A DNA stretch of 14,606 nt from Scytalidium lignicola. Its lineage: Eukaryota; Ascomycota; Leotiomycetes. The notes beneath the pieces were generated by a model, which was given only the letters and a program-made list of their open reading frames with translations, had not been told where the DNA came from and searched no databases. Both the position numbers and the translations under genes were made by a program. Location: the NCBI GenBank assembly GCA_002812745.2, contig NCSJ02000597.1, positions 1-14,606 of the forward strand, in the 5' to 3' direction. Positions 10,000 through 14,606 of the stretch are shown piece after piece; positions within the stretch are counted from its first letter, which is position 1, and the number at the start of each line of letters is the position of its first letter.

Positions 10000-10490
10000 T
10001 TTAACATATATAAGTAAACACTATAAACTAGTAATATAAGGACAAGTCCGTCAAGTTTTATTAAATCGTTAACAGCTTTGAACGTTATTTGTAAAGTTAT
10101 ATTTTTGTTAAGATTACAAATTTTAACTACAATTATCTAATAAGCATATTGTACAAGTGTATAATATTGTTTAACGTAGTTAATTAAGTTGTAAGCTTTT
10201 ACTAAAACTGCTTTTAAAGTTGTTCTTATAGCTGTAATACTTTGTTAAAACTTCTTACTAACAAAGTTCTTTTTAACATTAGTTACAATCTAGTTTAAAA
10301 GTTTTAAGTAAGTGTTAATTTAACAAACTTGTAAAGTGTTCTAAGTGTACTTTATACTAATATTTTAAAGTTATCTACTAGTCTAATAGCATATTCTCTT
10401 GTCGACAATATAAAGTACTAGTTTGCTGTTAATGTAAAAGATATTAACAATAATAAAGTAGTTAAAGCTAACGTTGTTTTATAAGTTGAA
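10000..10490 (-). pseudogene. copia integrase core relic
   Basis: The minus strand shows FNYFIIVNIFYINSK, then LYIVDKRICY, then IVTNVKKNF, then AYNLINYVKQYYT, then NLNKNITLQITFKAVNDLI and LDGLVLILLVYS. This matches the fungal copia integrase core (IIVDIMYIDSKPVLHVVD, DYIVHDAGTNF, AHNSIGKVERYHAPLRRAY, ALQMAFKAVNDSAGPDGLVPTLLVYGA). The presumed D, D, E catalytic residues read Asn, Asn and Lys, each one transition away. Integrase would join the cDNA to target DNA, giving the 5-bp duplication seen at the ends. Confidence 0.8.
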
Positions 10491-11306
10491 TTTGAATCTT
10501 CTTAGTAACTTCTTATAATGTTAACAATAAGCATAAAACTTAGTAAAATATTCTAATATGTTTTTGTTAATATTATAGCTTATACAATCTAATATACACT
10601 ATAATTTAACTATTAACAAATAGTTGAAATGTTAGTATAAACGTTATAATTTTATGTTAGTCAAAAAACAGGAGTTTTCCTTCAGTAAATTAAAAATGAA
10701 AGTATATAAAAATATATTCTAAAATNAAAAAGTTATAACCGAATTGTCGTATAACTAAAATGCTTCTCTGTAAAATAATAAGTAAGTTTGTAAGATTGTT
10801 AAAGTATATGCTTAATTAGTCTATATCCGTTAAGCACAGCNAAAAAGAAAATAGTCAATTTAACTATATAAAATTCAATTTGCCTAATTAGTGTATTTAC
10901 TAGTATAAAACTTATCGAAGTTATACTTTCAATTCCGAATTATACTATTATTATACTTTTAATTGTAATATTCAGTGTTATAGTTTAGTTTACTCGTTAT
11001 AAAGCTTTAAATTGACTGTAACCAGCTGTAAAGTGCTTTGCAGCTCTTGTATCAATCAAGATTCTATAAAATTGTCTTAAATTATACTTTGTTAGGCTTT
11101 TTACACTGTACACTTCTGTTATAATTACTATAACAGTTTTTAAGTCAAGTTCTTAAAAGTAATTCTTAGTCGTTAACACCTTAGTAGTTAGTTAGTATAA
11201 AAAAAACGTTATTAGCTAGTTCTGTAGTAATTAGTATAGCTAATTCTACTAGGAAACTTCTACATAAAGTAAAGAATATAATTGTAGTAAAGAATGTAAT
11301 TTTAAG

Positions 11307-11507
11307 TTAATTAGGTTTTTCAAAGTCTGTTTTTAAGTTGTTATCAACAAATAAGATCTTAAAAGTAAAATCTAATTCTTCTTTAAAGTTACTTCCTTTA
11401 CAATTAACAATATATTGTTTAAACTGTTTGTTAAAACGTTGTTCAAAGTTATAAACATTAAAGTTAAATTTACTTATATTTTTAGCTTTAAAACGTACTT
11501 TCTTCAT
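11307..11507 (-). pseudogene. copia polyprotein fragment between gag and integrase
   Basis: A 66-codon open frame with an ATG on the minus strand (MKKVRFKAKNISKFNF, then YNFEQRFNKQFKQYI) survives inside the dead retrotransposon. It is Lys-, Asn- and Phe-rich. Its place between the gag-like frame and the integrase relic suits the gag C-terminus or protease region, but no zinc knuckle or protease DTG motif is visible. It is not an independent gene. Confidence 0.4.
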
Positions 11508-11891
11508 ATCTTACTCTTCTTGCAAGTATTTCTATGATTAACATCCTTCTCTTTTACATATAAAACATTTTCCTTATATTTAAAAGTGTAGAGTAGTACA
11601 CTTAAAGTTTTACAAATTAAATTGTTAGTTTACTTTACAATTAGTATAGTAATAATAGTTTGTAAAGTAGGTTTTACTATAGTATTCTTGCTCTTTTTCC
11701 TTTTTGTATAACATGATAAACAAGTAAAGTTTGTTGATAAATTGCTTTAAATCTTCTAGTAAGTTTGAAATAGTATATCTACATGCTAGAAATCCTTAGC
11801 AAATAGTAATCAACTTCTTGTAAAGAATATTAATCATCTTGTAAACTAACTGAAAACTATATTAAAGCTTTTAAAACTTGCTAATAAGCAA

Positions 11892-12161
11892 TTATACATT
11901 CTCAAACGTTATTTTCCTGAAGTTTACAGCTATAATCGAAGCTAATGTTATACTTTCCCATTTAGTATAAATTCGACAATAATATATAAGTTCTTTGTAA
12001 AAGTTGCATATATAAGTGTATACTTTTTCAAATGTACGTTTAACAAAGTTATTAATAATAAAATGACCTTTTACTAGCTTTGTTAGTATAGTAGAAAACA
12101 CTTTTATATAGAATTCTTCTAACAATTCTACTTGTTTGTAATAGCTTTTGAAGATTATCAA
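11892..12161 (-). pseudogene. copia gag-like fragment
   Basis: The longest open frame left in the element (89 codons, minus strand) reads LLEEFYIKVFSTILTKL, then FVKRTFEKVYTYICNFYKEL, then WESITLASIIAVN near the end. The last part resembles the W-x-x-I-x-L-x-(S/T)-x-I-x-x-N segment found in gag-type proteins of fungal copia elements. Position, immediately downstream of the 5' leader and nested miniature element in transcription order, agrees. It is broken on both sides and is not a functional gene. Confidence 0.5.
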
Positions 12162-12585
12162 CTTATATTCGAAATTACTAGTTACTCTATTATACTTCTA
12201 ATCTTCTATGTACATTTTAACGATATTGAAAACCTGTTTTATGTATATAAGTCAAGTTAAAGGTAATAGTAATAAGTTAAGCTTACAATTAAAGCTATAA
12301 TGTTATTACAATCTGTAAAATTGTTACTTGCTTTAAAAAGTTTTAATAGTACTTAATTCTTAGCTTATAAACATTAAGCTAAAAACTTTGAAGCTAATTT
12401 AAAAGTTTATAAGTTAAATAGTTTTAAAGAGTATAATAACCATAAAAGTGATAAGTCCTTTTTAAAGATTATAAAAAGCATCTTTAAAGTCTTCTTTGTT
12501 TTATACATGTTATTCTTCTTCTTATAGTACATTTACAAAAGTTTAAACAATTGTAATGTTCTTATTATTATATATTACTTGTATA

Positions 12586-13059
12586 TAGACTGGCCGGACC
12601 GTTGCATTGGACCGTGGTCCTGTCCGGACGAGACTGTAAGCTACACAGTTCGGTCTCAAAACCTTGAGACCGAACTGTGAAACAGTCCCCACTTTGTTGT
12701 CAGACCAGACCGTAGTCTCACAGTCTGGTCTCAAAATTTTAATCTCAGACCGTAGACCGTAACGCTAGACTGTAACGGTAATATAACCTAAATTGGAAAT
12801 AAGCTTTACCTAATTAAGGAATATTAGCGTCAGACCGTACAGTCTGACTGGACCAGACTGTGGAGACCAGACCGTACGGTCTAACGCTAATATTCAGTCC
12901 TCACATTTGTTGTCAGACCAGACTGTAGTCTCACGGTCTGGTCTCAAAATTTTAGCTTCGGACTGTAGTCCGTACAGTCCAGACCGTACGGACCACGGTC
13001 TCAAAACGGTCCCCACAAAACCCACGGTCTGGTCCGGTCTGGACCGATCGGCCAGTCTA
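12586..13059. mobile_element. hAT-like GC-rich miniature element, copy 3 (474 bp, nested)
   Basis: It begins TAGACTGGCC and ends GGCCAGTCTA, perfect inverted termini, and is flanked by the 8-bp direct repeat CTTGTATA (12578-12585 and 13060-13067), the signature of hAT transposition. It interrupts the copia element. It is CpG-rich and little changed, against nearly pure AT around it. Inside is a perfect 16-bp-arm hairpin (12644-12659 with 12664-12679, 4-base loop) and several weaker hairpins built from GACCAGACYGT and its complement. It contains an AT-rich core near 12780-12830. Short open frames across it are by-products of the repeats. It is longer than copy 2 because it holds extra repeat modules. 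Confidence 0.88.
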
Positions 13060-13884
13060 CTTGTATACTACTACAGCAAAAACAATTGTATAAACCTTAT
13101 AGCTCTTTTTAGAAAATTGCTTTGAAGTAGTTAATAGTAAAGTCTTTAAAATTGTTTTAGAATAAGTTTTAAAAGTTTACATCACTTCTTTTGTTAAGAT
13201 AGTATTCATAAATTTTAATTTCCAGGAATTTAAGTTAGTTGTTCTTCGTAAATTTAATCGTTATTTTCCATTTCCATTTCTAGATTTATACTTTCCAATT
13301 TACCTTTATAATACTCTTTGTCACCTTTACAACAGNTTTTTAGTCTGTTTTCCCTTGTATTCTTTGTTGTATTTTCTGTTTCTACTATGTTTTCTGTTAT
13401 TCTTAAACTATACATGTATAGTTTATTAGTACTAGCATAAAGTGTTTGATTAACTGTAAAACAAAGCTAGTTACACATGAGTACNAAAAAGTATTTACCT
13501 GCAAATAGTAAACTCTGTAATTATAAAAGCTTAAATAAAAGTTTTTCAGAAGTATAATAGCTTTTTAGTCTTCTCGAATGTAAAGTTCTGTAAGCTTTTA
13601 AAGTTCTTTTATATGTTTATAAAAGCTTATAATTCTATAATAAAAGTAAAAGTAAAGTAAAAGATCGTAGTTTTAATAGTTCCACATATTATTTCCGGTT
13701 TAAAATAAAAGATGTAAAGAAAATAATAGTTTTTAAATAGAAATTAATAAAGATAAAAGGTAAAAGAGTAGTTTTTCGAATAAAATTAGTTAATTAGCTA
13801 ACTATACAACTTTGTAAGTAAACTACCTAACATCTAACTGAACGTGTTGTTTTTAGCAAAAACAAGTTCAATAATAACAGCTAT

Positions 13885-14076
13885 AAAAAGGGACTGCCGA
13901 ACGTTTTACTGATTAAACTGTAGTTGTTAAATAGCTGTTTCCCTCTTCGACTAAGGTAAATTACAACTTTGTAAGAAGATTACCGAATGTCTTACCGAAC
14001 AGATTATAATCTTCTAAGATTCAGCTTTAAAAGGGGATTACCGAATATCTTACCGATTAAACGATAATCTTCTAAT
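13885..14076 (-). repeat. Three diverged repeats in the copia 5' leader
   Basis: A unit of about 45 bp, best seen as GGATTACCGAATATCTTACC then GATTAAACGATAATCTTCTA, occurs at 14032-14076 and 13976-14019, with a weaker copy starting near 13889 (GGACTGCCGAACGTTTTACT). The units lie between the 5' LTR (14098-14291, on the minus strand) and the nested element, in what would be the untranslated leader. The spacing is uneven (about 56 and 87 bp). Differences are mostly transitions. They could have had a role in transcription or RNA packaging; this is a guess. Confidence 0.6.
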
Positions 14077-14097
14077 CTATATGTACAAACTGATCAG

Positions 14098-14291
14098 TGT
14101 CAGTTTACCTGTAGTATAAAGTACAGTATGCAATTATATATAATATACTCGTTATACTATTCTATGGTTGTCTTACAATTAGAAGTAGAAGAGCAAAGCT
14201 GTAAAAACTTCGCTCGTTCTTACTACCTAATCAGGACTAGCTTACAAGGACATGTGAATATCACGTATACATAACTACTATTTTACCAACA
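14098..14291 (-). repeat. 5' LTR of the copia element (194 bp)
   Basis: It begins TGTCAGTTTACCTGTAGTAT and ends TTTTACCAACA. It aligns with the copy at 7610-7803 over the full length without gaps; I count 25 differences, all transitions. It is the upstream LTR for minus-strand transcription. The primer-binding site should lie just below 14098, but the sequence there is not a match I recognise to any tRNA 3' end. Confidence 0.92.
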
Positions 14292-14296
14292 CTAAA

Positions 14297-14606
14297 ATAT
14301 ACTAATTAAATTAAATTAAATTAGTAATTAAATAAATTAAATTAATTAGTTTAATTTTTTTTAACACTACTCGATTATAATGTATAAAGTTTAAAGCTTT
14401 AACTTTATTATTTGCTTAAAATTAAATTAATTAATTATAATTTAATAAAAAAAGATTATAGTTTAAAATCTTAATATAAATACTATTTTTAATTTATAAA
14501 AGAATTTAAACTTAAGTAAAAGTTATAAATTAATTAAATGTTTTTAATAATGTATTATAATACTGTTTAATTTGTATAATAAAGCTTAAATTAAGTAAAC
14601 TGTACA
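14297..14606. other. AT-rich right flank, nothing coding
   Basis: Beyond the retrotransposon the target sequence resumes as TTTAA-type AT repeat (about 14300-14360, ACTAATTAAATTAAATTAAA) matching that on the left side of the element, followed by AT-rich DNA to the end of the window. No open frame or RNA gene is seen. Confidence 0.6.

Larger units (their letters stand above)
7605..14296 (-). mobile_element. Complete RIP-inactivated Ty1/copia LTR retrotransposon
   Basis: The element proper is 7610-14291 (6682 bp; about 6.2 kb without the nested 474-bp insert and its duplicated 8 bp). It is bounded by two 194-bp direct LTRs that begin TGTC and end AACA, and by the 5-bp target duplication CTAAA at 7605-7609 and 14292-14296. 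Coding relics are all on the minus strand and run right to left as gag, integrase, reverse transcriptase, RNase H, which is the copia order (gypsy elements have integrase last). All frames are riddled with stops, and amino-acid changes follow G:C to A:T (Gln to stop, Trp to stop, Pro to Leu, Asp to Asn, Glu to Lys, Gly to Arg or Glu). It cannot move on its own. A hAT-like miniature element is nested at 12586-13059. Confidence 0.93.

Noticed and set aside
10360..10385. LVDN string on the minus strand that could be a mutated YVDD reverse transcriptase site
   Set aside because: Surrounding residues match the integrase core instead, and the true reverse transcriptase region was found at 8700-9470.
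12584..13059. TA dinucleotide at each end of the miniature element, suggesting Tc1/mariner
   Set aside because: The 8-bp CTTGTATA duplication around copy 3 explains the ends better and leaves perfect TAGACTGGCC termini, as in hAT elements; the TA is part of the terminus.
12543..13125. Short open frames on both strands across the nested miniature element
   Set aside because: They translate the GACCAGAC-type repeats and contain no transposase motif.
1..14606. CRISPR arrays, tRNA or rRNA genes, bacterial operons
   Set aside because: No regular repeat-spacer pattern and no tRNA- or rRNA-like conserved segments seen; composition and introns indicate a fungal nuclear sequence.

Overview
This is nuclear DNA from a filamentous ascomycete (Pezizomycotina). 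The evidence is a multi-exon gene with short 54-79 bp introns, a fungal-type major facilitator transporter, and very AT-rich stretches scarred by repeat-induced point mutation (RIP, G:C to A:T changes in repeated DNA). The species cannot be named from the sequence. The layout is a small GC-richer gene island (about 3.0-4.07 kb and 4.4-6.95 kb) inside AT-rich, transposon-derived DNA.

Left side (1-3015): the 3' end of a GC-rich hAT-like miniature element (1-118), a 2.2 kb AT-rich block with no recognisable gene, a second copy of the miniature element (2300-2542), then more AT-rich DNA. Gene island: a decayed gene-like stretch on the + strand (3016-3849), a short coding-like scrap (3836-4033), a 126-bp MITE with 8-bp target duplications (4068-4193), and one apparently intact gene on the minus strand (6629-4438, five exons, 642 aa). 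That gene encodes a Dal5/allantoate-permease-family transporter, most like the Soa1-type (sulfonate/sulfur anion) branch. It has a 170-residue acidic, Ser-rich N-terminal tail. Its promoter is the GC-richer flank at 6630-6950.

Right side (7605-14296): a complete but dead Ty1/copia LTR retrotransposon of 6682 bp lies on the minus strand. It has two 194-bp LTRs (TG...CA), a 5-bp CTAAA target duplication, and recognisable relics of gag, integrase, reverse transcriptase and RNase H in the correct copia order. The LTRs differ at 25 of 194 positions by my hand alignment; all are transitions and there are no indels. Catalytic residues are lost by G:C to A:T changes, so RIP killed the element. A third, 474-bp copy of the hAT-like miniature element sits in the 5' part of the retrotransposon with its own 8-bp duplication (CTTGTATA). 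It has kept its CpG-rich sequence, so it most likely arrived after RIP. The outer ends of this block are (TTTAA)-type AT repeats.

No new defence or metabolic system is visible. The notable content is the layered record of transposition and RIP around one preserved transporter gene, the structured miniature-element family, and a pattern of single N characters beside A/T runs that looks like an assembly artefact and breaks reading frames.
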